Source of the DNA: Labilibaculum sp. K2S
GTDB taxonomy: Bacteria > Bacteroidota > Bacteroidia > Bacteroidales > Marinifilaceae
NCBI RefSeq assembly: GCF_030372765.1
Contig: NZ_JAUCMW010000002.1
Span: 494,694-558,693, forward strand
DNA: 64,000 bases
Direction of reading: 5' to 3'
The position numbers were made by a program, and so were the translations under genes. The notes under the pieces are model-generated. The model saw only the letters and a list, made by a program, of their open reading frames with translations, was not told the origin of the DNA and did not search any database. How positions within the stretch are numbered: the stretch's first letter is position 1; each line of letters begins with the position of its first letter. Below, one piece after another: positions 16,277 to 24,641 of this stretch.

Positions 16277-18586
16277 ATGCTTTGTAAGCTTAAATATATT
16301 TTTTTAATTCTTCTTATTTTCCCAATAACTGCTGTGTTGGGCGAAACTCAGGATCAAATTCAGAAGGCCGAAGAGTTATTAAAAAGTACTGAAGGTGTTG
16401 AAAGAATTGCTTTACTTAAAGAACTCTCGCGTTTATATATTGATTTAGATCCCGACAAAAGTATCGACTATGCAAAAGAAGTTGTCATTCTCAACTCTGC
16501 GGATGCTACTGAAAAATCGGCTTCGTTATACAATCTGGGGAATTTATATCGTAGGGTAAACAATTTTAGACTGGCGCTCGACTGCCACAAACAGGCTCTG
16601 GAAATCCGGAAAACGATTAATGACCTGAAAGGAACTGCAAGTTCGTTGAATAACATTGGAGAAATATATAAAATACTTAATAAATACGACGAAGCTCTAA
16701 TTCATCTTAACCGGTCGCTTGAATTAAGGAAAGAAAATGGAACTCAAAAAGAAATTGCCTACACCTTAAATAATATCGGAAGTGTTTTTTGGTTAAAAAA
16801 GGATTACGCCAACGCCTTAGAATTTTACCTTAAATCACTGGAAATAAGATCTGACCTAGGTGACAAATCGGACATATCATCCTCTCTCAACAATCTTGGG
16901 AATGTATATAAGAATCTTAATAAGCCGAACAAAGCGCTCGATTATTACACCAAAGCTCTTGAAATTAGAGAAGAAATAGGGGATAAAACTTTTATTGCTT
17001 TTTCGTTAAATGATATTGGAGGAATATACTGGAGGCTGAACAATTTCAATGAATCTCTGGCCTACTACAACAGATCACTTGCAATAAGAAAAGAAATAGG
17101 AAATAAACTATTTATTGCCGCTACTCTCAAAAATATAGGAACGGTATATAAGGATTTAAATGAGTTGGATTTTTCTTTAAAGAACTATAATGATGCCTTA
17201 AAAATTTACGATGAGATTAATGATCAGAAGGAACAGGCAAATGTCTTTTCGTTAATAGGAAATCTATACGAGAGCTACAATAATTTCGACAAGAGTCTGG
17301 AATATCATAAGATATCACTTAGTCTTCACCGCAGAATAGGAAATAACAAGGGAATAGCATATTCCTCGAACAGCATTGGAGAAATATTAATGAAATATTA
17401 CCAAAGCGAGGAAGCCAAAGACTATTTGCTTTCAGCATTTGATCATGCTAACCTGTGCAAAGACAGAAGCCTGCAAAAAATTGCATCAGAGAATTTGTTC
17501 GAGTACTTCTCTAACCAAGGAGATTACAAGAAAGCATTGGAATACTTCCGTGAATACTCGAGCACCCAATACGATAGTATTATAGATCAGATTGATAAAG
17601 ATAAAATATCTGAATTTGAGGCTAATTATCAGATTTCGAAAAACAACGATGAAATCAAGAACTTGAAAGCATACAATCGTCAGCAAACCATTGTAATCTA
17701 TCTTTTTATAGCCTTAATAATACTTGCAGGGGTAATAGGCTATATTGCAAACAGGAACATCAAAATAAGAAAGGAAGCTACGCAAGCTTTAACAGAAAAG
17801 AATGATGAACTGGAAGAAATGAACTCCAGGCTAAAAGAGACTGAAGTAACACTTAAAGATTTGAATCTTACAAAGGACAAAATATTCAACATTATTTCGA
17901 ACGATTTACGAACCCCTTTTATTGATATGAAGCTTATGAGTTCAAAACTTCTTGATAGTTTTGACCAAGCTAAAATTGAAGAACAAAAGCACTTATCAAA
18001 AAACATCAGAGACTTGTCTTTCCAAACTTATGATCTTGTTGAAAATATTTTACTGTGGTCTGCCTCTCAGTCCGGCAAAACAAAATTTTCGCCTCGACTT
18101 TTTAATGTGAAAGAGCTTTTAGATTATAGTTTAACAAAGCTCTCAGAACAACTTATTGAGAAAAATGTTAAGATTATTTTTAATTTAGACAGCTCCTCTA
18201 AGGCATATGCAGACACAGCAGCTATCTGCGAAGTATTTAAAAATCTACTCTCCAATGCAATAAAATTCTCCTATCGCGAAGGGAAAATTACGATTTCAGC
18301 CCGGCAAAAGAAATATTGGGTAGAATTGGATATTTCTGATGAAGGAGTGGGAATGAGTAAAACCAATCTTCACAAAATATTCCGTTTGGATAATAATTAC
18401 CTTGCATTAGGAACTGCCCAAGAAAAAGGTGCAGGAATTGGTTTATTGCTTTGTAAAGAATACGTTGAGAAAAATGGCGGAAAAATATGGGCCGATAGTG
18501 AAGAGGGAAAAGGAAGTAGTTTCTACATTACCATTCCTAAGTCAGATAAATTAATGAGCTCAGTTCCTAAAATAGAAGATCAATAA
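16277..18586 (+). CDS. TPR-containing sensor histidine kinase-like protein lacking the phospho-accepting His
   Basis: Signal peptide at the chosen start (16277), then about nine tetratricopeptide repeats (roughly residues 35-400, many with N-N-I-G-x-V-Y and A-L-x-Y-Y), one membrane span near 473-495, a short coiled coil, and a kinase core of about 770 residues total. The dimerisation/H box reads I-I-S-N-D-L-R-T-P-F, with Asn542 (AAC, 17900-17902) where histidine kinases carry the phosphorylated His. The ATPase domain looks intact: N-L-L-S-N-A-I-K-F, D-E-G-V-G-M, G-A-G-I-G-L. No receiver or output domain is fused and no response regulator gene is adjacent. Periplasmic TPRs suggest binding of a peptide or protein. 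Confidence 0.88.
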   Translation: MLCKLKYIFLILLIFPITAVLGETQDQIQKAEELLKSTEGVERIALLKELSRLYIDLDPDKSIDYAKEVVILNSADATEKSASLYNLGNLYRRVNNFRLALDCHKQALEIRKTINDLKGTASSLNNIGEIYKILNKYDEALIHLNRSLELRKENGTQKEIAYTLNNIGSVFWLKKDYANALEFYLKSLEIRSDLGDKSDISSSLNNLGNVYKNLNKPNKALDYYTKALEIREEIGDKTFIAFSLNDIGGIYWRLNNFNESLAYYNRSLAIRKEIGNKLFIAATLKNIGTVYKDLNELDFSLKNYNDALKIYDEINDQKEQANVFSLIGNLYESYNNFDKSLEYHKISLSLHRRIGNNKGIAYSSNSIGEILMKYYQSEEAKDYLLSAFDHANLCKDRSLQKIASENLFEYFSNQGDYKKALEYFREYSSTQYDSIIDQIDKDKISEFEANYQISKNNDEIKNLKAYNRQQTIVIYLFIALIILAGVIGYIANRNIKIRKEATQALTEKNDELEEMNSRLKETEVTLKDLNLTKDKIFNIISNDLRTPFIDMKLMSSKLLDSFDQAKIEEQKHLSKNIRDLSFQTYDLVENILLWSASQSGKTKFSPRLFNVKELLDYSLTKLSEQLIEKNVKIIFNLDSSSKAYADTAAICEVFKNLLSNAIKFSYREGKITISARQKKYWVELDISDEGVGMSKTNLHKIFRLDNNYLALGTAQEKGAGIGLLLCKEYVEKNGGKIWADSEEGKGSSFYITIPKSDKLMSSVPKIEDQ

Positions 18587-18785
18587 GCGAAGCCCAACTA
18601 GACCGATGCAAACCTGCATTCCCTAACTTACAGAGACCTAACAATTAGCATTTGGTTTCCAACCAAATAATCTATATAAGTAATAATGCTTTAGCTGCAA
18701 AAAACTAAACGAATATTAAAAACAACTTTAAAAAAGCAATTTACCAACAGAACTCCGATTAATAAATTTTTGGAACAACCCAAAT

Positions 18786-18820
18786 ACAAAACGAGACCTC
18801 GCATGAGGCCTCGTTTATTT
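18786..18820 (-). terminator. Terminator of the CoA-transferase gene
   Basis: An inverted repeat of about 11 bp with one mismatch (ACGAGACCTC / GAGGCCTCGT) lies just after the minus-strand stop, with A residues on its far side that read as T on the transcript. Confidence 0.6.
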
Positions 18821-18842
18821 TGATCAGAATATCTGAATTATA

Positions 18843-20156
18843 TTAGTATTTTTTAGCAACAAAATGGTAATGACTACCGAATCTTTCGAAAGCTGCCTGA
18901 TCTAATTCTTCTCTGAAATTAGGGTGTGCAACAGAAATAATAGCTTTAGCTCTTTGTTGTAATGTTTTTCCAAACAAATTAACTGCTCCATGCTCAGTTA
19001 CAAACCATCTCATGTTGTTACGGGTAGTTACAACACCTGATCCCTGCAATAAAGTTGGAGTAATTTTTGAAACACCTTTTCCAGTAACAGAAGGCATCGC
19101 AATAATTGGCACACCACCTTCTGAAGCAGAAGCACCACGTGTAAAGTCAATCTGTCCGCCAACACCTGAGTAGTGTCTTGTTCCAATTGAATCTGCGCAA
19201 ACCTGACCTGTAATATCAATAGATAATGCAGAGTTAATTGCACATACCTTAGGATTTTGTTTGATGATACCAACACCATTGGTGTAAGCAACATCCATCA
19301 TTAAAACTCCCGGGTTATCATCAACGAAATCATAAAGTTCTTTTGTTCCCATTAAGAAACCAGCAACAATCTTACCCTTATCTAATTTCTTATTCATTCC
19401 GTTAACAACACCGCTGTAAACCAAAGGAAGAAGACCATCAGCAAACATTTCTGTATGAACTCCCAGATTTTTATGGTTTCCCAATTGAGCCAATACAGCA
19501 TTTGGAATACCCCCAATACCCATTTGAAGACAAGCTCCATCTGGAATTAAACCAGCAACATTTTTACCAATCTGAATATCCATCTCGGTCAATGGTGCAT
19601 TATGGTGCTCTATTAGTGGAGTATCATCCTCACAGAACACATCAAAATAACTCAAAGGCATCAAGGCATCACCAAATGCACGAGGCACATTAGGATTGAT
19701 TACCGCAACAACAGTATCTGCTGTTTCAACAGCTGCTTTTGTAGCATCAACAGAGGTACCCAATGATACATATCCATGCTTATCCGGCACGCTTACCTGA
19801 ACAACGGCTACGTTCACTTTCAAAATTCCTTCACGAATCAACTGTTGCGTTTCGCTCAAAAATACAGGAATATAATCTGCATAACCTGCCTGTGTTTGCT
19901 TCCGTACGTTGGCACCAACAAACAATGACTCCAAATTAAAGATACCTTCAAATTCAGCGTCTGCATAAGGAGCTGGACCTTCTGTATGAAGGTGCTGTAT
20001 TGCCACATCGTAAATTTCGCCATTACGACCTCTTTCACACATTGCATTTATAAACTTCTGCGGAGCCAAAGCCACGGAATGTAAATGTACTCTATCCCCA
20101 GATTTAATCACCTTCGCTGCTTCCTCAAAAGAAACTATTTTGATCTCTTTGTGCAT
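18843..20156 (-). CDS. Acetyl-CoA hydrolase/transferase family CoA-transferase
   Basis: 437 residues of the class with two related alpha/beta domains. The catalytic glutamate is in H-T-E-M-F-A-D-G (Glu236), and the CoA-binding glycine-rich stretches Q-M-G-I-G-G-I-P-N near 214 and G-V-G-G-Q-I-D-F near 336 are present. Relatives include 4-hydroxybutyrate CoA-transferase and succinyl-CoA:acetate or propionyl-CoA:succinate CoA-transferases. Given the methylmalonyl-CoA mutase genes nearby, exchange of CoA between propionyl- or acetyl-CoA and succinate is a reasonable guess, but exact substrates cannot be read from sequence. The terminator lies directly downstream. Confidence 0.88.
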   Translation of the reverse strand: MHKEIKIVSFEEAAKVIKSGDRVHLHSVALAPQKFINAMCERGRNGEIYDVAIQHLHTEGPAPYADAEFEGIFNLESLFVGANVRKQTQAGYADYIPVFLSETQQLIREGILKVNVAVVQVSVPDKHGYVSLGTSVDATKAAVETADTVVAVINPNVPRAFGDALMPLSYFDVFCEDDTPLIEHHNAPLTEMDIQIGKNVAGLIPDGACLQMGIGGIPNAVLAQLGNHKNLGVHTEMFADGLLPLVYSGVVNGMNKKLDKGKIVAGFLMGTKELYDFVDDNPGVLMMDVAYTNGVGIIKQNPKVCAINSALSIDITGQVCADSIGTRHYSGVGGQIDFTRGASASEGGVPIIAMPSVTGKGVSKITPTLLQGSGVVTTRNNMRWFVTEHGAVNLFGKTLQQRAKAIISVAHPNFREELDQAAFERFGSHYHFVAKKY

Positions 20157-20414
20157 CTTTTAATCGGTTTTATGATGTTTTTTAATAATTCCTAAATCGC
20201 CGACTAAAGTAGTATATTTTTCGAGTCCAATTTCTGCTATTCAGCATTAATGCTACAAAACATATCCGCATTATCAGTTCATAACTAAGCTTTTGCGATT
20301 CGTTTTTCAGAAATAATTGAGAATAAAATCAGAACCTCTTAAATGGAATTTAAAATTGTATATTGGAGCAGGTGGTAAATTCTCACAAGAGTACTTAAAA
20401 ATGCAGAATCATTT

Positions 20415-20587
20415 ATAAAAAGAAGCCGGAAATAAATTTCCGGCTGCAAAACCCAAACATCTAATAAAACTTAAATAACAAAAACTATCAAACTATTATT
20501 TTTTGTAACCCTATTATTTCGCAAAGTATGCTGCTTTAGCTCTTTATAACTTCTTCTGAAATAAAAAATAATCGTTGTCTATATTGC
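20415..20587 (-). ncRNA. Candidate small RNA divergent from oxyR
   Basis: Transcription from the minus-strand promoter at 20594-20625 would start near 20587 and run towards a GC-rich hairpin (AGCCGGAAA pairing with TTTCCGGCT, 20424-20445) followed on the minus strand by TTCTTTTTAT. That gives an RNA of about 170 nt. No start codon opens a plausible ORF inside. The position, divergent from oxyR, is the same as that of OxyS in enterobacteria, though no sequence similarity is claimed. Alternatively the transcript could be an attenuated leader of the CoA-transferase gene. Confidence 0.45.
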
Positions 20588-20593
20588 TATTAC

Positions 20594-20625
20594 CAAATGT
20601 ACCACACTTTTCATTATCTGTCAAA
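20594..20625 (-). promoter_or_regulatory. Minus-strand consensus promoter divergent from oxyR
   Basis: On the minus strand TTTG, 20 bases, then TACATTTG fits the Bacteroidota consensus TTTG-N19-21-TAnnTTTG exactly. It points away from oxyR. Confidence 0.65.
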
Positions 20626-20657
20626 TCAATAATGCTTATAATCCGATAGATAATCTT

Positions 20658-20665
20658 TATATTTG
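20658..20665 (+). promoter_or_regulatory. oxyR: oxyR -7 promoter element
   Basis: TATATTTG matches TAnnTTTG and lies 24 bases upstream of ATG 20690, implying a leader of under 20 bases. Confidence 0.65.
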
Positions 20666-20689
20666 AGCTTAAATCCAAATTCAATAAAC

Positions 20690-21631
20690 ATGATTACAAT
20701 TACCCAGTTGGAATATATCGTTGCTGTTGATACCTACCGACATTTTGCCACTGCTGCTGATAAGTGCTTTATTACACAGCCTACACTTAGCATGCAAATA
20801 AAAAAACTAGAAGAATTTCTGGATATTACTATATTTGATCGCAGCAAACAACCAATCATCCCAACTGATGTTGGTAAATCTATAATAGAACAAGCCCGAA
20901 TAATTTTAGGAGACACAAAAAAAATAAATGACATTATTAATGATCATAAGAATACAATTGTAGGACGTCTTAAAATAGGTATCATACCCACCCTTGCTCC
21001 GTTCCTCCTGCCCATGTTTATTGGAGACTATATTCGAAACTATCCTGCTATTAAAGTAGAAGTGGAAGAAATGGTATCGGAAGATATAATAAAGAGTTTA
21101 AAAAAAGACAAAATAGATGTCGGCATATTTGTGACTCCAGCCAAGGAGGATAAAATAGAGGAAAAACCACTGTTTTACGAAGAAATGATGATTTATGCAC
21201 ACAAAGATCATGAACTCCTTAAAAAATCAGTTATTGAGGTGAAAGATATTGCCACTCCTGAAATATGGATGCTTGGCGATGGTCACTGTTTTCGAAATCA
21301 GGTTATCAATCTTTGTGAAATGCACGATTTACAGCATCAGGAATTGCCTTTCGAGTTTGAGAGTAATTCTTTAGAAACTTTAATGAAAATTGTCGATAAA
21401 GAAGGTGGTTTTACGTTGATTCCCGAATTAGCCACACAATATTTGCCAAAAGACAAGTTGAATCAAGTTAAGAGATTCACAAATCTACATCCTTTACGAG
21501 AAGTTAGTTTGGTCTATTCCCGTCATTACTCTAAGAATAAATTACTCGATCTTTTGGCTGTAAGTATTCAAAACATCATCCCGAAAGACCTTTTAAATAG
21601 TGCAAGAGGAACAATTGTTGAATGGCGTTAA
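20690..21631 (+). CDS. oxyR: LysR-type hydrogen peroxide sensor OxyR
   Basis: 313 residues. The N-terminal winged helix-turn-helix (M-I-T-I-T-Q-L-E-Y-I, then H-F-A-T-A-A-D-K-C-F-I-T-Q-P-T-L-S) is OxyR-like. In the C-terminal sensor domain G-D-G-H-C-F-R-N-Q-V-I-N-L-C places Cys200 and Cys209 eight residues apart, as Cys199 and Cys208 in E. coli OxyR, so peroxide sensing by disulfide formation is very likely. The ATG at 20690 is used because an upstream TTG start would overlap the promoter. No catalase, ahpC or dps gene is adjacent; a divergent candidate RNA lies upstream. Confidence 0.93.
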   Translation: MITITQLEYIVAVDTYRHFATAADKCFITQPTLSMQIKKLEEFLDITIFDRSKQPIIPTDVGKSIIEQARIILGDTKKINDIINDHKNTIVGRLKIGIIPTLAPFLLPMFIGDYIRNYPAIKVEVEEMVSEDIIKSLKKDKIDVGIFVTPAKEDKIEEKPLFYEEMMIYAHKDHELLKKSVIEVKDIATPEIWMLGDGHCFRNQVINLCEMHDLQHQELPFEFESNSLETLMKIVDKEGGFTLIPELATQYLPKDKLNQVKRFTNLHPLREVSLVYSRHYSKNKLLDLLAVSIQNIIPKDLLNSARGTIVEWR

Positions 21632-21815
21632 TTACTCTTTATTCTAAAAAAGAAGCAGTTAGGAATTCGCAATAAAAAAAGTCGTATTATTTTTCAAATA
21701 AAGTATTGTCAATTCAAAGAATTATCTCTTTCTTTGCATCGCTAAAGAAAAAAATAGTGATCACAATTACTCCTTTTAATTCTTCAGCTTTTAAAAAGAA
21801 AAACACAAAAATGTA

Positions 21816-21846
21816 TTTGCAAAATTAAATTTTTGATTTACCTTTG
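21816..21846 (+). promoter_or_regulatory. Promoter of tRNA-Glu copy 1
   Basis: TTTG (21816-21819), 19 bases, then TACCTTTG (21839-21846) fits the Bacteroidota consensus fully; the tRNA starts 19 bases downstream. Confidence 0.8.
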
Positions 21847-21864
21847 CATCTCTTTAAAATAAAT

Positions 21865-21936
21865 GGTCCGTTCGTCTAGGGGTTAGGACGCCAGGTTTTC
21901 ATCCTGGTAACAGGGGTTCGATTCCCCTACGGACTA
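21865..21936 (+). tRNA. tRNA-Glu (anticodon TTC), copy 1
   Basis: A 72-nt cloverleaf: acceptor GGTCCGT/ACGGACT, anticodon stem CCAGG/CCTGG around loop TTTTCAT with anticodon TTC, and T arm AGGGG-TTCGATT-CCCCT. No CCA is encoded (the next bases are CGA). Confidence 0.95.
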
Positions 21937-21943
21937 CGAAAAG

Positions 21944-21974
21944 TTTGTAGCAAGTTATTTTTAACTTATCTTTG
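21944..21974 (+). promoter_or_regulatory. Promoter of tRNA-Glu copy 2
   Basis: TTTG (21944-21947), 19 bases, then TATCTTTG (21967-21974), in the short gap between the two tRNA genes. Confidence 0.75.
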
Positions 21975-21995
21975 CTACGCAAAAATAAAGATAAT

Positions 21996-22067
21996 GGTCC
22001 GTTCGTCTAGGGGTTAGGACGCCAGGTTTTCATCCTGGTAACAGGGGTTCGATTCCCCTACGGACTA
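21996..22067 (+). tRNA. tRNA-Glu (anticodon TTC), copy 2
   Basis: Identical in sequence to copy 1 through the discriminator base. Unlike copy 1 it is followed directly by an encoded CCA (22068-22070). It lies 30 bases before rpsT and may be co-transcribed with it. Confidence 0.95.
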
Positions 22068-22099
22068 CCAAGATAAATAAATTTAGATAACTTTAAGAG

Positions 22100-22351
22100 A
22101 TGGCAAATCATCAATCTGCAATTAAAAGAATAAGACAGTCTGAAGCAAAACGCGTACACAACAAGTTTTACGCTAAGACTACAAGAAATGCTGTAAGAAA
22201 GTTACGTGCTACTACTGATAAAGAAGCTGCTAACGAATTATTACCAACGGTTACTGCAATGTTAGATAAACTTGCAAAAATCAATGTAATTCATAAAAAC
22301 AAAGCGGCTAACTTAAAATCTAAATTAGCTTTACACGTTAACAAACTGTAG
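22100..22351 (+). CDS. rpsT: 30S ribosomal protein S20
   Basis: S20 binds 16S rRNA early in 30S assembly. The 83-residue, strongly basic, alanine-rich helical protein opens with [14 protein letters not shown], the S20 signature, and has the A-A-N-L-K-S-K-L-A segment near the C-terminus. Length is normal. It follows the second tRNA-Glu by 32 bases and ends at a strong terminator. Confidence 0.97.
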   Translation: MANHQSAIKRIRQSEAKRVHNKFYAKTTRNAVRKLRATTDKEAANELLPTVTAMLDKLAKINVIHKNKAANLKSKLALHVNKL

Positions 22352-22376
22352 GTAAGAAATTACTACTCTATAATAG

Positions 22377-22402
22377 AGGGTTCTCGTGGAGAACCCTTTT
22401 TT
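22377..22402 (+). terminator. Intrinsic terminator after rpsT
   Basis: AGGGTTCTC (22377-22385) pairs with GAGAACCCT (22389-22397) around GTG, followed by T6. Confidence 0.93.
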
Positions 22403-22475
22403 GTCATGCAATAAATTCTCATTTGATTATTTCACATATTTTCATAACTTTAATTAAGTTGTAATATGTAACGAA

Positions 22476-23171
22476 ATGGACGAATACAAGAAATTAAGCA
22501 TAAAAGACTGGGCTGTTGAAGATCGCCCCAGAGAAAAATTAATGTATAAAGGCGTTAAAAGTTTATCTTCCGCCGAACTTCTGGCAATTATCATTGGAAG
22601 TGGGAATCGAAAGCAATCTGCGGTCGAATTATCAAAATCAATTCTCTCTGGTTGCGACAATGACCTTAATCTGCTCGCAAAAAAAACCATCCATGATTTA
22701 GTGAAAATCCCAGGTATTGGCGAAGCGAAAGCTATTAGTATCATCTCTGCTTTGGAATTAGGACGCAGACAAAAAGCGTTTCCATCCAAACAAAAACAAA
22801 AAATAACCTGCAGTCAGGATGCTTTTGAACTCATCTCTCCCTATGTCGAAGATTTAGGTCATGAGGAGTTTTGGGTCGTTTTTCTTAATCAAGCAAATAA
22901 AATAGTCGAAATTAAAAACGTTTCATCAGGTGGTATCACCGGAACTGTTTTTGATGTAAGAATAGTATTTAAAGATGCTCTTCTTTTGGGCGCAACCAAC
23001 TTAATCCTTTGCCACAATCATCCGTCAGGCAACCTTCAACCTTCCAATGCAGACAAGGATGTAACCTCAAAAGCCAGTGAAGCTGGTAAACTAATGAATA
23101 TTTCGGTGTTGGATCATTTAATAATTGCAGATAATCAATTCTTTAGCTTTGCAGATGAAGGACTAATTTAG
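22476..23171 (+). CDS. radC: RadC-family JAB-domain protein
   Basis: 231 residues. The N-terminal part has the helix-hairpin-helix-like I-P-G-I-G-E-A-K-A (about residues 75-83); the C-terminal MPN/JAB domain carries the metal-binding motif H-N-H-P-S-G-x5-S-x2-D (about residues 179-191) with an upstream catalytic Glu. RadC is not a proven repair enzyme despite its name; in most genomes the role is unknown. It reads towards upp, separated by about 95 bases that hold the upp promoter. Confidence 0.93.
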   Translation: MDEYKKLSIKDWAVEDRPREKLMYKGVKSLSSAELLAIIIGSGNRKQSAVELSKSILSGCDNDLNLLAKKTIHDLVKIPGIGEAKAISIISALELGRRQKAFPSKQKQKITCSQDAFELISPYVEDLGHEEFWVVFLNQANKIVEIKNVSSGGITGTVFDVRIVFKDALLLGATNLILCHNHPSGNLQPSNADKDVTSKASEAGKLMNISVLDHLIIADNQFFSFADEGLI

Positions 23172-23231
23172 AATGAATTAGTCTTATCAATTTTTTAAGG
23201 AATTCCTTGTTTAATATTTTTGAAATATGGC

Positions 23232-23239
23232 TATATTTG
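23232..23239 (+). promoter_or_regulatory. upp: upp -7 promoter element
   Basis: TATATTTG lies 28 bases upstream of the upp start; a CTTG 22 bases before it may serve as a weak -33 element. Confidence 0.55.
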
Positions 23240-23267
23240 CGCTCAGCTAAATTTTAAATAAATAATC

Positions 23268-23924
23268 ATGGTGGTCAATACTTTAGGAGAAAAAAACTCT
23301 CTTTTTAATCAATTCATAGCTGAAATCAGAGATATAAATATTCAAAAAGATCCTCTTCGCTTCAGAAGAAACCTGGAAAGAGTGGGCGAAATTTTTGCTT
23401 ACGAAATCAGTAAGGAATTGGATTTCACTGAAAGCGCAATACAAACTCCTCTTGGGGAATCACTTACAAACCTTCCATCCTGCGAAGTTGTAGTAGCTTC
23501 TATTCTTAGGGCAGGCTTACCTTTACACACTGGTCTTTTAAATTACTTCGACAGATCCGAAAATGCCTTTATTTCCGCTTACAGAAAATATTCAGATGAT
23601 GGTGAGTTCAAAATAAATTTTGAATACATTTCATCTCCGTCGATAGATGGAAAAGTTGTTATTCTTGCCGATCCGATGCTGGCTACAGGTTCTTCAATGG
23701 AATTAGCTTATAAAGCGATGCTAACAAAAGGAACACCTAAACACGTTCACATTGTTGCAGTTATTGGTAGTGAAGAAGGTGTTGAGTTTATAAAAAATAA
23801 ACTGACTAATGAGAATATCACTATCTGGATGGGGGCTGTTGATAAGGATTTAAATTCGAAATCATATATTGTTCCGGGATGTGGTGATGCAGGTGATCTT
23901 GCATTTGGCGCTAAACTGGGATAA
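23268..23924 (+). CDS. upp: Uracil phosphoribosyltransferase
   Basis: Upp makes UMP from uracil and PRPP for pyrimidine salvage. 218 residues, normal length. The PRPP loop V-V-I-L-A-D-P-M-L-A-T-G-S-S lies near residues 126-139, the flexible R-A-G-L-P-L-H region near 82, and the uracil-binding Y-I-V-P-G-C-G-D-A-G-D near 202-212. Sole gene between its own promoter and a strong terminator. Confidence 0.96.
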   Translation: MVVNTLGEKNSLFNQFIAEIRDINIQKDPLRFRRNLERVGEIFAYEISKELDFTESAIQTPLGESLTNLPSCEVVVASILRAGLPLHTGLLNYFDRSENAFISAYRKYSDDGEFKINFEYISSPSIDGKVVILADPMLATGSSMELAYKAMLTKGTPKHVHIVAVIGSEEGVEFIKNKLTNENITIWMGAVDKDLNSKSYIVPGCGDAGDLAFGAKLG

Positions 23925-23940
23925 ATAAAATATTTATCGG

Positions 23941-23974
23941 AAAAGGGTTGTTTTTAGAAACAACCCTTTTTTTT
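23941..23974. terminator. Bidirectional terminator between upp and folK
   Basis: A 13-bp stem (23941-23953 with 23958-23970), loop TTAG, flanked by T run on the plus side and A run on the other, serving both convergent genes. Confidence 0.92.
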
Positions 23975-24461
23975 AGTGCTTGAATTTTTTCACTTCCATT
24001 TTATCCGGACAAACCGCGTGCAATTCCCTTATGCTCTTCATCTCGATCGGATGAATTAATTCGGGTGCAACATCGAGCATTGGAACCAGTGCAAATAATC
24101 GTTCCTGAACCCTAGGATGCGGAACAACCAAACGATCGGTAGAAATAATCTGATCCTCGTAAAAAAGAATATCAATATCGATTGTTCTTTCACTGTACTG
24201 ATCTTTCTTACGAACCCGTCCTAAATCTTTCTCAATTTGCTGCGTTACATCCAATATTTCTTCCGCCTCAAGCTTGGTTTCAATTACAACAACCTGATTT
24301 AAAAAATTTAATTCATGTTCAAATCCCCATGGTTCAGTTTCGTAAATAGAAGAACGATCCACCAACTCCCCTATTTCCAATTTCATCTTCGAAATTGCTT
24401 CTGAAAGGATTCTTTCTCTATCATCTAAGTTGCCTCCCAATAAAAAATATACTCTTGCCAT
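23973..24461 (-). CDS. folK: 2-amino-4-hydroxy-6-hydroxymethyldihydropteridine diphosphokinase
   Basis: HPPK transfers pyrophosphate to the pterin in folate synthesis. From M at 24461 the protein has 162 residues, the family norm; an upstream extension of 31 residues is hydrophobic and Trp-rich and was rejected. Motifs: Y-F-L-L-G-G-N-L near residue 5, S-S-I-Y-E-T-E-P-W-G near 38, and the ATP/metal signature R-T-I-D-I-D-I-L-F near 92-100, followed by V-P-H-P-R. folP and folB are not adjacent. Confidence 0.95.
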   Translation of the reverse strand: MARVYFLLGGNLDDRERILSEAISKMKLEIGELVDRSSIYETEPWGFEHELNFLNQVVVIETKLEAEEILDVTQQIEKDLGRVRKKDQYSERTIDIDILFYEDQIISTDRLVVPHPRVQERLFALVPMLDVAPELIHPIEMKSIRELHAVCPDKMEVKKFKH

Positions 24462-24564
24462 GTAAAATCCTCTTTTTATCGGTAAAAGAAACAAAGAAAA
24501 CCCCGATATCAAAATGTATATCGAAAATAAGCCATTACACCAAGCCCATCTCAACTAAATTAAA

Positions 24565-24572
24565 TATATTTG
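24565..24572 (+). promoter_or_regulatory. Possible sppA -7 promoter element
   Basis: TATATTTG matches TAnnTTTG, 69 bases upstream of sppA. No -33 element was seen, so this is tentative. Confidence 0.4.
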
Positions 24573-24641
24573 TTTGCATCTAATTTTACCATAATTTAGA
24601 ATTATCAGTTATTAATTGATTATCCACAAAACAAATATAGT

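Larger units (their letters stand above)
20157..20689. other. Intergenic region between the CoA-transferase gene and oxyR
   Basis: This 533-base stretch has no credible protein gene on either strand. It holds the CoA-transferase leader (20157-20410), a hairpin at 20422-20446, a minus-strand consensus promoter at 20594-20625 and the oxyR promoter at 20658-20665. The contents are described as separate entries. Confidence 0.7.
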
